A stretch of DNA of 64,000 nt, taken from positions 62,001 through 126,000 of the forward strand of contig CBDEGU010000007.1 of the NCBI GenBank assembly GCA_965238045.1, read 5' to 3'. Position numbers and translations under genes: made by a program. Numbering within the stretch: the stretch's first letter is position 1; each line of letters opens with the position of its first letter. This DNA comes from CBDEGU01 sp965238045 (lineage in GTDB: Bacteria > Acidobacteriota > Terriglobia > Bryobacterales > UBA6623). The notes under the pieces were generated by a model that saw only the letters and a program-made list of their open reading frames with translations, was not told where the DNA came from and ran no database searches. This document shows, in pieces, positions 25,501 to 33,084 of the stretch.

Positions 25501-26539
25501 CAGGCACACCCGCGCCAACTTGACCCGGGGTGAATCGGAGTTCCGTGGCCAGGTCGCTGTATGCCGCGCTGCTGATCTCCCCGCCGACTTCCAAGCCGCG
25601 CGCATCCACCACATAGAGGCTGATGCGCGCCCGCATCGATTCGGACCGCAGGCGTGTCATTAAGTCGTTGTTCTGCAAATTGACGAACTGCTGCAGAAAT
25701 GAGTCAAATCCAATCCAAAATCCTTGCGCGAATAGCACAATCATCTTTTTGCCCGGGTAAACGCCGAGACCGCGAATCATGTCGATATAGCGGTAGAAGC
25801 GCGCCCGGCCAAATTGGTCTTGCAGCAGGTCGACCGTTCCCCGCTCCGCCACGCTGTCGCCCTGAAGGATGGCTATGAGGTCAGGGCCCTCCTGGGCATT
25901 AGGTTCCTCGGGACTGGTCTGGGTGTTTGTCGAGGCAAACGGATCGTTTCCCTCCCGGACAATAATGTGCCTCTGAAAGTCAGGCTCCGCGCCCGCGAGG
26001 ACATCCAAGCTTTGATCCAGTTCCAGAAGCTTCAACAGCAGCTTCTTGTCGGAAACAAACGGGGTGCCATTGAGCGAAACGAGCACGCCAGGCTGCAGGT
26101 CCTTTTCGATGAACTTCTGGATGGCGCGCCGCGTGCGGGGCCGCTCCGCCTCGGTAATGTGGGTGGCGATGAAGATGCGCGCCGTTCTCGGGTCCATCGC
26201 CGCGGGCGGGCTCGTACTCTCGGAGGCGGCTTGCCCCTCCGCCGCCGCCGCTTCGTCCGCCCCGCCCCGGAAGACATCGATATATTCGAGGTTCACGAGC
26301 TGTTGCGGAACACCGTTCTCGAGCAGCGTAAAGTCTTCCTTGCTCAGACCTTCGACCGGTCGCTTGCCGCGCCCGGTGACCCTGACCTCAATTTCCATCA
26401 GGGCCGTGCCACCGCGGAAAACCGGGTCGGCGGGCTGTTGAGCGGCATCGGGGGGCTGCGGGGGTGGCTGTTGCGCCGAGAGCGCGAGGCCACAGCCGAA
26501 GACCGCGATCACGCTAGTGCGCCAAAGCTGAGAGAGCAT
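22550..26539 (-). CDS. exported VWFA - TPR - adhesin-like - VWFA protein
   Basis: 1329 residues, signal peptide at the N-terminus and a perfect AGGAGGT before the ATG. From the N-terminus: a VWFA-related module (EIEVRVTGRGKRPVEGLSKEDF onward, about 45-440), a TPR region (about 490-820: AVAWNVLGYSREKTGDFGGA, then GRFSEATQAYRDYL), a beta-rich segment at 840-990 (IRVQNPYGDVTMRV, RIDIEIDIPYG), and a second VWFA module from about 1040 with the metal site DLSGSTVEDRAA. Two VWFA units joined by TPRs suggest a cell-surface or periplasmic scaffold; this is inference. It is convergent with the VWFA gene at 21430. Confidence 0.85.
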   Translation of the reverse strand: MLSQLWRTSVIAVFGCGLALSAQQPPPQPPDAAQQPADPVFRGGTALMEIEVRVTGRGKRPVEGLSKEDFTLLENGVPQQLVNLEYIDVFRGGADEAAAAEGQAASESTSPPAAMDPRTARIFIATHITEAERPRTRRAIQKFIEKDLQPGVLVSLNGTPFVSDKKLLLKLLELDQSLDVLAGAEPDFQRHIIVREGNDPFASTNTQTSPEEPNAQEGPDLIAILQGDSVAERGTVDLLQDQFGRARFYRYIDMIRGLGVYPGKKMIVLFAQGFWIGFDSFLQQFVNLQNNDLMTRLRSESMRARISLYVVDARGLEVGGEISSAAYSDLATELRFTPGQVGAGVPGFVRGSEPITGGMDDAFRNSQNGLKTLAELTDGTAVLNTNDVGEIFKKVREDLSGYYLLGYYPKESENEDDFRKIRITVSAPKVKLSYREGFFDDREFRKFMEAEQHKQLEAILGPSPSATTAEAPLPALRAYKKAYETLASENPNFPRAIEYLDAATKEYEGFAVAWNVLGYSREKTGDFGGAIEAYEKAVEADGDYINPLSHAVRLDVRASRWNKALEGADALIAKAHERTDGHFYRATALFNLGKPQEAEHAVRRVVTASDVGRYAQAYQLLGLIHASEGRFSEATQAYRDYLSVRPEAADKTQVAEQIRIWATVRSLDELKVHVANEKWDDVAELSSQLVETNPRLIGARYYNAMALYRLGETDAAVAQARNVQADERGGDYPGTHQLLGSIFSQQGKLEDAAREYRAYLALVPDSPKAADIQRRLGEWEKERRFEGPSGTTIRVQNPYGDVTMRVMRQSAPQLRIRSPARNLRQGDVVTIQEPGKTTIRAKPSDHVRIDIEIDIPYGYGFEAETADGKISVQGLAALTKLVTQRGDIEIAVPWDATRLSIEAKEPPKSYEPPARGKIAVNPGAAGWGVIDQHDRYRSTYGKIDVRAVSPGRVTLRDIPIPADSPVKMSWQAPAVLESILRAGRGPSAVSARSPSASPTVTTPAASNQESAAPIVFRSGVRMVNLAVSVTSTGGVPSTGLTVEDFEILEDGVPQEISALTAGDAPFNLVLLLDLSGSTVEDRAAMKLAAARFVSTARPTDRIAVYGLSAEMFAVATHLTSDREQLASSINSAPSVSGGTPLYDTIVLAYNEELRQLPGERNALIIVSDGVDNQLASILYPGGDDGKDDKRSRRKKRGKRRNASELVPGVVASASKVPFEQLRQAVAHMDTLIYPYILGNGGRRSFPGGVGTTARENMEALAAASGGRAFLAASVDDPQPFREAAKELRSVYTVAYYPKNQNFDGAWRNVEVRVKRPAAIVRTRAGYQAR

Positions 26540-26699
26540 CAGGGACCTCCTGCCTGCCTGCCGCGGGATGCGCGGAAGGCTGGACCGATTTCACAGGCGG
26601 GCGTCGCATGCCCCGCCACCGACTTGCCACGGCTGCGCCGGAACGCCACGGCGCCGCCCGCATTGCACAGCCGCTTAGACGAAACCGGCACAGGAAAAG

Positions 26700-27308
26700 T
26701 TACCGGTTGCCTGCTCCAGGCGCGGACCGCCGCCGAATTTCTTCCTTCTGAGCCGACAGGATCATTTCATATACCGATTTGGCGTCCGGGATCAGCTCGA
26801 ACCGCGGCAGGTCGTTCTGGCTCGAGCCTGGAAAGCCGGGCAGCACGGCCATGACCGCTCCATAGGGCGAGGTTCCGAACGAGATCGTCCCCTCGCCGGC
26901 CGTGTTCTGGGCGCTCGTGCTCTGGGTGATCGAGACTTCTGGGAGCGTATCGAAGTGAAGCGACTGACGGGTTTGCGAGAACATGCCGGACGTAATGATG
27001 ATGCGTCCATCGGTGACGCCGTAGCAGGTGTTGGCGCGCTTTTTGGCGTCCATGAGAAAGCGGACGACCAAGAAATACAGAACCACGGCCACGAAAGGTA
27101 TTCCCACAATCGAGAGAAAGGGGGCCGATTTTTGCAGGTCCAGCAGCTTCGCTTGCCAGAGAATCGCGAACCCCACCCACCCCAGCGTCATCGGAACCAG
27201 AAACATATCAATCGGGCGCAGCACCAGCCCTTGCCGGGGCCGGCCGCTCCAAAGGAGCTTCTCGCCCGGAAAGAGATGGGTCCGCATCACTGTCTCCGCT
27301 TCATTCAT
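26700..27308 (-). CDS. membrane protein with PH-like domain
   Basis: 202 residues from MNEAETVMRTHLFPGEKLLW. The text FPGEKLLWSGRPRQGLVLRP is typical of bacterial PH-domain-like proteins. Two hydrophobic segments follow (MFLVPMTLGWVGFAILW and FLSIVGIPFVAVVLYFLVV), then a soluble part with YGVTDGRIIITSGMFSQTRQ and a run matching the second half of the fold. The frame continues to 27431, but that extension is unlike the family. A second ATG lies seven codons later. It is divergent from the TVP38-type gene. Role unknown. Confidence 0.75.
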   Translation of the reverse strand: MNEAETVMRTHLFPGEKLLWSGRPRQGLVLRPIDMFLVPMTLGWVGFAILWQAKLLDLQKSAPFLSIVGIPFVAVVLYFLVVRFLMDAKKRANTCYGVTDGRIIITSGMFSQTRQSLHFDTLPEVSITQSTSAQNTAGEGTISFGTSPYGAVMAVLPGFPGSSQNDLPRFELIPDAKSVYEMILSAQKEEIRRRSAPGAGNR

Positions 27309-27445
27309 GGGACGATGTTCCCGGTCATCTTCGTTCGGCGGTCTTAGTTTACAACGCTCGTTCGCCGGCGGCAACGGTGCAGGTAGTCGGTCCTCTGCAT
27401 CACGGTTCACGATAGAATACGAGATCGCCACCGCGCGAAATTGCC

Positions 27446-28114
27446 TTGCGAAAGAATCTAGTGCCGGCGGCCCTGGCGATGGCCGCGCTCGGCGTACTGC
27501 TCTACTTCGCCGGGCGGTTTGGCCTCTTCAGCCGCCTGAGCGACTATGACCAGTTGGTCGAATTCATGCGCCGCGAAGGCGCCGCCGGACCGCTGATCTG
27601 CGTCGGCGTGCAGTTTGTGCAGGTCGTCATTTTCGCGATTCCCGGCGAGATTACTCAGTTCGCCGCCGGGTATGTCTTCGGCGCGGTGAGGGGCTTTCTC
27701 TATTCGGTCGCCGGGATTATGCTCGGTTCGGCGTTCAACTACTCTTTCGCTCGGCTGGTGGGGCGTCCGGTGATGGAGCGGTTCATGGGCGAGCGGCTTT
27801 TGAACAAGGTGGATGGATTGCTGGAATCGCGCAAGGGCAAGTCCGCGTTATTCGTGCTATTCCTTCTGCCGGGCATGCCGAAGGATGCGATGTCCTATGG
27901 CGCCGGGTTGTCGCGGCTGGGGATGGGCGAGTTCATCGTCATTTCCGGCTTGGCGCGAGCGCCGGCCCTGCTTTTCAGTACGCTGATTGGAGCGCAACTC
28001 TATGAACGCGACTATCGCGCCATCGCGGTGACGGCCGTCGTCGGCTTAGTGGCGATCGGCGGATTCTACTGGTACGAGACTCGGCGGCGTGCCCATGGGC
28101 ATGGCGCCCCATGA
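27446..28114 (+). CDS. TVP38/TMEM64-type inner membrane protein
   Basis: 222 residues with six or so hydrophobic segments. The core is FAIPGEITQFAAGYVFGAVRGFLYSVAGIMLGSAFNYSFARLVGRP, which fits the G-x-x-x-G pattern and the F..AR..G stretch of the TVP38/DedA-related superfamily. Members act in membrane lipid transport or homeostasis, but the exact role here is unknown. The start is a TTG at 27446; no good alternative ATG exists near the N-terminus. Its stop overlaps the ATG of the next gene (ATGA), implying coupled translation. Confidence 0.8.
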   Translation: MRKNLVPAALAMAALGVLLYFAGRFGLFSRLSDYDQLVEFMRREGAAGPLICVGVQFVQVVIFAIPGEITQFAAGYVFGAVRGFLYSVAGIMLGSAFNYSFARLVGRPVMERFMGERLLNKVDGLLESRKGKSALFVLFLLPGMPKDAMSYGAGLSRLGMGEFIVISGLARAPALLFSTLIGAQLYERDYRAIAVTAVVGLVAIGGFYWYETRRRAHGHGAP

Positions 28115-28953
28115 TTCGCCGCATGAGAGAAGCCGACATCCCCGCCGGCATGGTGCTCAAGCAGGCCGCCGGCTGGAACCAGACCGATCAGGACTGGGAG
28201 AACATCCTGGCTCTCGAACCGAAGGGCTGCTGGGTTTACGAGGCCGGCGGCAAGGTCGTCGGGGTGACCACGGCCGTGTGCTACGGGACGGAGCTGGCCT
28301 GGATCGGCATGGTGCTCACGCTGCCCGACTACCGGCGCCGCGGGATCGCCCGCGCGCTGATGGAGGAGGCGCTGCGTTTCTGCGCGGCCCGAGAGGTTCG
28401 CTGCGTCAAGCTCGACGCCACCGACATGGGCCGTCCTCTTTACGCGAAACTGGGTTTTGAGGACGAATCGCTGATCGAGCGCTGGGGAATCACGCTGCCC
28501 GGCGGCGGCGGCGCGAGGCCCGCGGATGAACCGCCCCGGCTGCGAGAGGTCTCGGCGATTGCGGAACTAGACCGCCGGGCTTTTGGCGTGGACCGGCGCG
28601 AGATTTTGGAACTGCTGGCTGGGCGGTTTCCAGAGGAATGCTGGGCGCTGCCTGGCGCCTATCTTATGGCCCGGCCCGGGTCGAAAGCTCACTTCCTGGG
28701 GCCTTGCGTCGCCGAAGACAACGGAGCCGCCCGGCGGTTGATTGAAGCTCTGTTGCGGCGCCATCCAGGTGAATCGTTCTTCTGGGACCTGCTGCCGGAT
28801 AACCCGGCGGCGACCGCTCTGGCGCAATCGCTCGGTTTTGAGCACAAGCGTACGCTTATCAGAATGGTGTGGAATCAGCCCGGCCGCGGCCGGGGCAAGG
28901 TCGGCGATCGGCCTGATCTGGTGGTTGCGGCAGCGGGGTTTGAATACGGTTAG
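28111..28953 (+). CDS. GNAT-family N-acetyltransferase
   Basis: 280 residues. The first half contains a complete GNAT core: MIRRMREADIPAGMVLKQAA, then AWIGMVLTLPDYRRRGIARALMEEAL at about 64-88 with the acetyl-CoA loop RRRGIA. LYAKLGFEDESL follows. The second half (about 150-280) resembles a C-terminal domain found in some GNAT proteins of this kind, ending ALAQSLGFEHKRTLIRMVW. The acceptor is unknown. It overlaps the upstream TVP38-type gene by four bases. Confidence 0.85.
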   Translation: MIRRMREADIPAGMVLKQAAGWNQTDQDWENILALEPKGCWVYEAGGKVVGVTTAVCYGTELAWIGMVLTLPDYRRRGIARALMEEALRFCAAREVRCVKLDATDMGRPLYAKLGFEDESLIERWGITLPGGGGARPADEPPRLREVSAIAELDRRAFGVDRREILELLAGRFPEECWALPGAYLMARPGSKAHFLGPCVAEDNGAARRLIEALLRRHPGESFFWDLLPDNPAATALAQSLGFEHKRTLIRMVWNQPGRGRGKVGDRPDLVVAAAGFEYG

Positions 28954-28971
28954 ACGAAATACGTCTAGATC

Positions 28972-30078
28972 ATGAAGACAACCATTTCATTGAGAAAAGT
29001 CTCGATCCCGTTTTGCGAGCCGTTCCGGATCTCCAACGGCGTGGCGGCGCAAAAAGACAGTGTGATCGTCGAGATCCAGCGCGGCGAACATTCCGGCTTT
29101 GGCGAGGCCGGTCCGCTGCCCGGCGGCGCCTATTCGGCCGAGACGGCCGAATCGAGCTGGGAGCGGCTGGAAAGTCAGTTGATTCCTCTGTGGTTTGAGA
29201 CCAGTTACACGCACCCCGCGGAGGTGGGCCCGGTGCTCGACGGGGTTCCGGGAGAAGCCTTCGCCCGCGCGGCGCTCGAAGGGGCGTCCTGGGACTTGGC
29301 GGGTCAGGAGGCTGGCAAGCCGCTATGGCGGATGCTCGGCTCACGGCCGCGGGCGATTGATTCCGGCGTTGCGATTGGCATCTTCGATACGATCGATGAA
29401 CTGCTCGAGCGCGTGGATCGCTACGTGCGGGAAGGCTATCGCCGGACGAAGATCAAGATCCAGCCAGGCTGGGATGTCGAACCCATTCGGGCGATTCGCG
29501 AAAAGTTTGGCCCGATCCCGCTGATGGTCGACGCCAATACCGCTTACAGTCTCGATGACCTGGCCGTGTTTCAGGAACTCGACCGCTTCGAGCTGATGAT
29601 GTTCGAGCAGCCCTTCCCGGCCGCGGCGCTCGAAGAACTGGCCGAGCTGCAACGCAGCGTTGCGACGCCGGTTTGCGCCGACGAGTCGGCTGAAAACTCC
29701 GAAGCGCTCGAAAGGATCATCGGCCTCGGCTCGGCGAAAAGCATCAATATCAAGGTGCAGCGCGTCGGCGGACTCACGGCGGCGCGCCAGATGCACGACC
29801 GGGCCAGCCAAGCCGGACTCGGCGTCTGGCTGGGCACGATGCCGGAACTGGGCGTCGCCTCGGCGCAGGGCTTGCATCTGGCAACTCTGCCCGGGTTTAA
29901 CTTCCCTACCGATGTGGAAGCATCCAGCCGCTGGTACGAGGACGATATCGTCGAGCCGCTCATCACGATCGACGCCGAAGGGCGAATCCAGATTCCCGGC
30001 GGCCCCGGCATGGGATACCGCATCGGCCGTGCGAAGCTTGAGCGGTACTCGATCGAGGAAATGACCTTTCCGTCGTGA
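28972..30078 (+). CDS. MenC-type enolase-superfamily enzyme (o-succinylbenzoate synthase or N-acylamino acid racemase)
   Basis: 368 residues. Catalytic elements are all readable: Lys160 and Lys162 (RRTKIKIQPG), metal ligands Asp187 (VDANTAY), Glu212 (EQPF) and Asp237 (DES), and Lys261 (INIKVQRVGG). This combination is that of the o-succinylbenzoate synthase/N-acylamino acid racemase subgroup of the muconate lactonising family. No other menaquinone gene is nearby, so the choice between dehydration in menaquinone synthesis and racemisation stays open. The gene starts 18 bp after the GNAT gene and lies 24 bp before the DHPS-like gene. Confidence 0.88.
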   Translation: MKTTISLRKVSIPFCEPFRISNGVAAQKDSVIVEIQRGEHSGFGEAGPLPGGAYSAETAESSWERLESQLIPLWFETSYTHPAEVGPVLDGVPGEAFARAALEGASWDLAGQEAGKPLWRMLGSRPRAIDSGVAIGIFDTIDELLERVDRYVREGYRRTKIKIQPGWDVEPIRAIREKFGPIPLMVDANTAYSLDDLAVFQELDRFELMMFEQPFPAAALEELAELQRSVATPVCADESAENSEALERIIGLGSAKSINIKVQRVGGLTAARQMHDRASQAGLGVWLGTMPELGVASAQGLHLATLPGFNFPTDVEASSRWYEDDIVEPLITIDAEGRIQIPGGPGMGYRIGRAKLERYSIEEMTFPS

Positions 30079-30102
30079 TCTTTCAGCCATGACCTTTCAA
30101 AC

Positions 30103-30954
30103 ATGAAACCCCTGCGAAAGCGCTACAACTGGTCGATCGGCGGCCAGCAAATTGCTCTCGGCGGCCGGACGCTCATCATGGGCGTGCTGGGCCTCCACCG
30201 TGACGCCTCGGCCGGCAAGGCCGATCCGTCGGCCGTGCTCGATCAAGCTCTGCGTCTTGAGCAAGACGGCGCCGATTTGATCGAAGTCAATGCCGATCCG
30301 ATCGTTGCGGGCGGCCAGCCGATTTCGGCGAATGAGGAACTGCGCCGGCTTGTGCCGGTGCTCCGCAAGCTGCGCCACAATCTCAGCGTGCCGGTCTCGC
30401 TCAATACCTATAACGCCGAAACCGTCTCTCGGGCGATCGAGATGGGCGTGCAGATTATCAACGACGTTAGCGGACTGGCCGTCGATCCCCAGCTCGTCAA
30501 GGTTGTCAATGAGGCGGATGTCGGGCTAATCCTGACACACATGCGCGGGACTCCAGAGACATGGAAGCGGCTGCCGCATATTTTGGATCTGGTCGGAACG
30601 ATCGGCAAGGAGCTTGAGTCCAGTGTCGCCCGCGCGGTCGGCGCGGGCATCGACCGCCGGCGCATCGTAGTGGATCCCGGTCTGGAATTGGGGAAGCGGG
30701 GCGACGAAAACTATCAAATTCTCATCCAACTCGACCGTCTGGCGGCCCTGGGCCAGCCGCTGCTCTTAAGCCCTTCGCGGAAGCACTTTCTGACCGGGTC
30801 GGTGCGAACGCCGGACGAGGCCATGATCTACGCGGCGGCGGCGGCCTCGACGCTGGCCATTTGCGGCGGCGCTCACATTCTGCGTGTCCACGAGGTGAGC
30901 GCCCTCAGGCAAGTCGCCGCGGCGGCGGATCACATTTTCGAGCTGCAGCCCTGA
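30103..30954 (+). CDS. divergent dihydropteroate-synthase-like protein
   Basis: 283 residues with a DHPS TIM-barrel layout: QALRLEQDGADLIEVNADPI, IINDVSGLAVDP, ILTHMRGTPETW, VVDPGLELGK and LLSPSRKHFL. The last of these keeps the conserved SRK. Loop 1, usually NVTPDSFSDGG, reads GLHRDASAGKAD. Loop 2, usually GGESTRPGA, reads NADPIVAGG. The SIDT strand reads SLNT. These loops bind pterin pyrophosphate and p-aminobenzoate in known DHPS. It may be a lineage-specific folP or a related pterin-binding enzyme. It follows the MenC-type gene by 24 bp. Confidence 0.75.
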   Translation: MKPLRKRYNWSIGGQQIALGGRTLIMGVLGLHRDASAGKADPSAVLDQALRLEQDGADLIEVNADPIVAGGQPISANEELRRLVPVLRKLRHNLSVPVSLNTYNAETVSRAIEMGVQIINDVSGLAVDPQLVKVVNEADVGLILTHMRGTPETWKRLPHILDLVGTIGKELESSVARAVGAGIDRRRIVVDPGLELGKRGDENYQILIQLDRLAALGQPLLLSPSRKHFLTGSVRTPDEAMIYAAAAASTLAICGGAHILRVHEVSALRQVAAAADHIFELQP

Positions 30955-31170
30955 GGCCAGGTCGCCCGGCTCACAATTTATTCAAGCCATGCGGCGCGGC
31001 GATCTTATAGGCCTCGGCCAGCCAAAAAGCAATCGGGTCGGGTGGTTAGAGGGTTTTCGATGATGATATGGCCCGCGGCCGAAGCGCTGATGCTCTAGAG
31101 CATTTTCAGGAATGACATAGACCACCCACGGGGGGTGCCAGATCGCCTCCAAACCGAGCCGCGCACGTCA

Positions 31171-33019
31171 GGGGCTGTGAAAAATCGCCGAGTGTCGTCA
31201 TTGGCGCGATGGTGTTGGCGAGGAGAGCTTGCGGTGGCTTCGTAGCCGGGCGATGGCTTCGTAGCCGAGTGTGGCGTCGGCGAAGATGGCAGGTCCGCTG
31301 GGGCGCCTCAAGGGCCCGGTGGGGGCCGTTTTGCGGCCGCTCTTGCGCCCTCATCCGCCTCTAGGCCGCCGCCGCGGCCGCCCTTGCCGCGGGCTTCCAC
31401 GCCAGCCGGATCCATTGCGCGATGTTGTAGGCCAGCAGTGCCCACAGCAGCTCCGCTCGCGCCTTCCTCAACCCTCGCACTCGAAACTTGCGCACCCCCA
31501 TGCGCTCCTTCAGCCAGGCGTTGGGAAATTCCGCCACCTCCGAGCGGCGCCGATACGCCGCCTTCGCCCGCTCGCTCTCCATCCACTTGCGATGCCGCGC
31601 CAGCAACGCGTCTTCTTCGCCGCGGCTGAGCGTTCGTCCCCGCTGGTAACTTCGCGGACAACATGGCAAGCGGTATGCGCACGACTGGCAGTCGGAACTT
31701 CGCGCCTGGTATTGCCGATACCTTCTGCCGCGCTTGCTCGATGCCCTCCGATAGGCCAGCGTCTTGTTGGCCGGACAAGCATAGGTGTCGCCAGCCTCGT
31801 TATAGATGAAAAACTTCGCTTCGAATCCGGCCGCGATGCCCGCCGCCCGCGCCGCCGCCGTCGAACCTTGCTGCGGCGACCGCGCCGGGGTCGCGTACTC
31901 GATGCGGGCCGCCTGCATCGTCGTAAGATTGGCGCGGCTGTTGTAGCCCATGTCCGCCAGCACTTGCCGCGGCTTTCGCCCCAGCCGCCGCTCCATGTCC
32001 GCCAGCGTTGGCTCGAGTTGTTGCGCGTCACTGGCGTTGTTGGTCAGCTCCACGCCCACCACAATCTTTTCTTTCGCGTCGATCGCCAGCTGCGCGTTGT
32101 AACCCGTCGCCCAGCCGCCGTTGGACTCGTGTTGCCGCCGCGCCTCGGGCTCGTTTTCGCTCACCCGCGCCTCCGCCACCCGCTCTTCGCCGCGCTTGGC
32201 CGCTTCCACTTGCCGCAACTGCTCCAGCGCTTGTTCCATGCGCTCAACTTTTTCGCGCGCCGCCCGCCGCCGCGCCGCTTGCCGCCGTTGGTTGCTCTCT
32301 TCGTCGCCGGCTTGCGCCGCCAGTTCCTCGACCACCGCGCGCGCTTGCTCGAGGTGTTTCTCGATCGTTCCGCGCCGCCGCTCCGAACTCGTCGAACCCT
32401 GCGAGCGCAGCCGCGTGCCGCCGGCCGCCACCTGCTCCAAATCAATCAACCCGGCTTGGCTGAGCACCGCCAGCACTTGCGTGAACATCTGCTCCAGCGC
32501 TTCGGCGTGACACACCCGAAAGTCCGACAAGGTGTGATGATTGACCACTTCCATCCCGCATCCCGCAGAGCCACTCCAGCTCGGGACGGTAGTCCATTTG
32601 CCGTTCGATTTCGCGCGCCGAACTGATGCCTTCCGAATAGGCCCAGATCCAGATCGCGACCAGCAGACGCGGGTCCCAGGCGGCTCGTCCGCCCTGATCG
32701 CGTTGGGTGCGCAAGGCGCCGGCAAAGCCGCTCAGATCGAGCCGTCCGCTGAGTTCCCAGATCGCCCGCACCGGATGATCGGCGCCCACCAGTTGCTCGA
32801 CATCAATGGTGCGGAGTGTGAGTTGACGCCGATCGGGCCGGCGCAATTTCAGCCGCTCCATCGGGATCGCCGGCTCCACCGGGGACTCGCTGGCACGGTG
32901 CTGCTCGAGTTGGATCAGCGTGATTTGGTCGGCCATAACATCAAGGCGTTTCCAACCGCCCTGAGGTTATCCAAATCTTCTATTTTTTCCGGCTTTCTGG
33001 TGGGTTTTTTCACAGCCCC
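31171..33019. mobile_element. IS1182-like insertion sequence with frameshifted transposase
   Basis: About 1.85 kb bounded by terminal inverted repeats: ggggctgtgaaaaatc at 31171-31186 and its mirror ttttttcacagcccc ending at 33019. The flanks give tca on both sides, a possible 3-bp target duplication. It holds one transposase gene on the minus strand, broken into two frames. Within the left end, ggcttcgtagccg occurs twice near 31230-31275. The element lies between the DHPS-like gene and the M28 peptidase and interrupts no recognised gene. Confidence 0.85.
31361..32936 (-). pseudogene. IS1182-family transposase, frameshifted
   Basis: The first frame (32936 to about 32565) begins MADQITLIQLEQHRASESPV and includes RTIDVEQLVGADHPVRAIWE and the DUF772-like SAREIERQMDYRPELEWLCG. 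The second frame (to 31361) resumes at MEVVNHHTLSDFRVCHAEAL. It carries the DDE core (GYNAQLAIDAKEKIVVGVEL, VLADMGYNSRANL), cysteine motifs (CPANK, CQSCAYRLPCC) and the C-terminal RMGVRKFRVRGLRKARAELL. The break coincides with a direct duplication of atcccgc at 32554-32560 and 32561-32567 on the plus strand. Removing one copy restores LCGMEVVNHH, so this looks like a recent inactivating mutation. Confidence 0.88.
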
Positions 33020-33084
33020 TCAGCAAGCGGCCCAGCCACATAACTGTCTCGAAAGCAACAGCACCGGCGAACTCTCCCGCCCCG

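Noticed and set aside
23627..25663. 678-residue plus-strand frame opposite the VWFA-TPR-VWFA gene
   Set aside because: Antisense shadow caused by high GC third positions; no recognisable motif.
28950..30954. MenC-type plus DHPS-like gene pair as a menaquinone or folate operon
   Set aside because: No other menaquinone or folate gene is in the window, so a pathway assignment would be guesswork.
30955..31170. short minus-strand frame reading PPDPIAFWLAEAYKIAAPHG next to the IS left end
   Set aside because: Only 24 codons between two stops, so a gene remnant cannot be shown.
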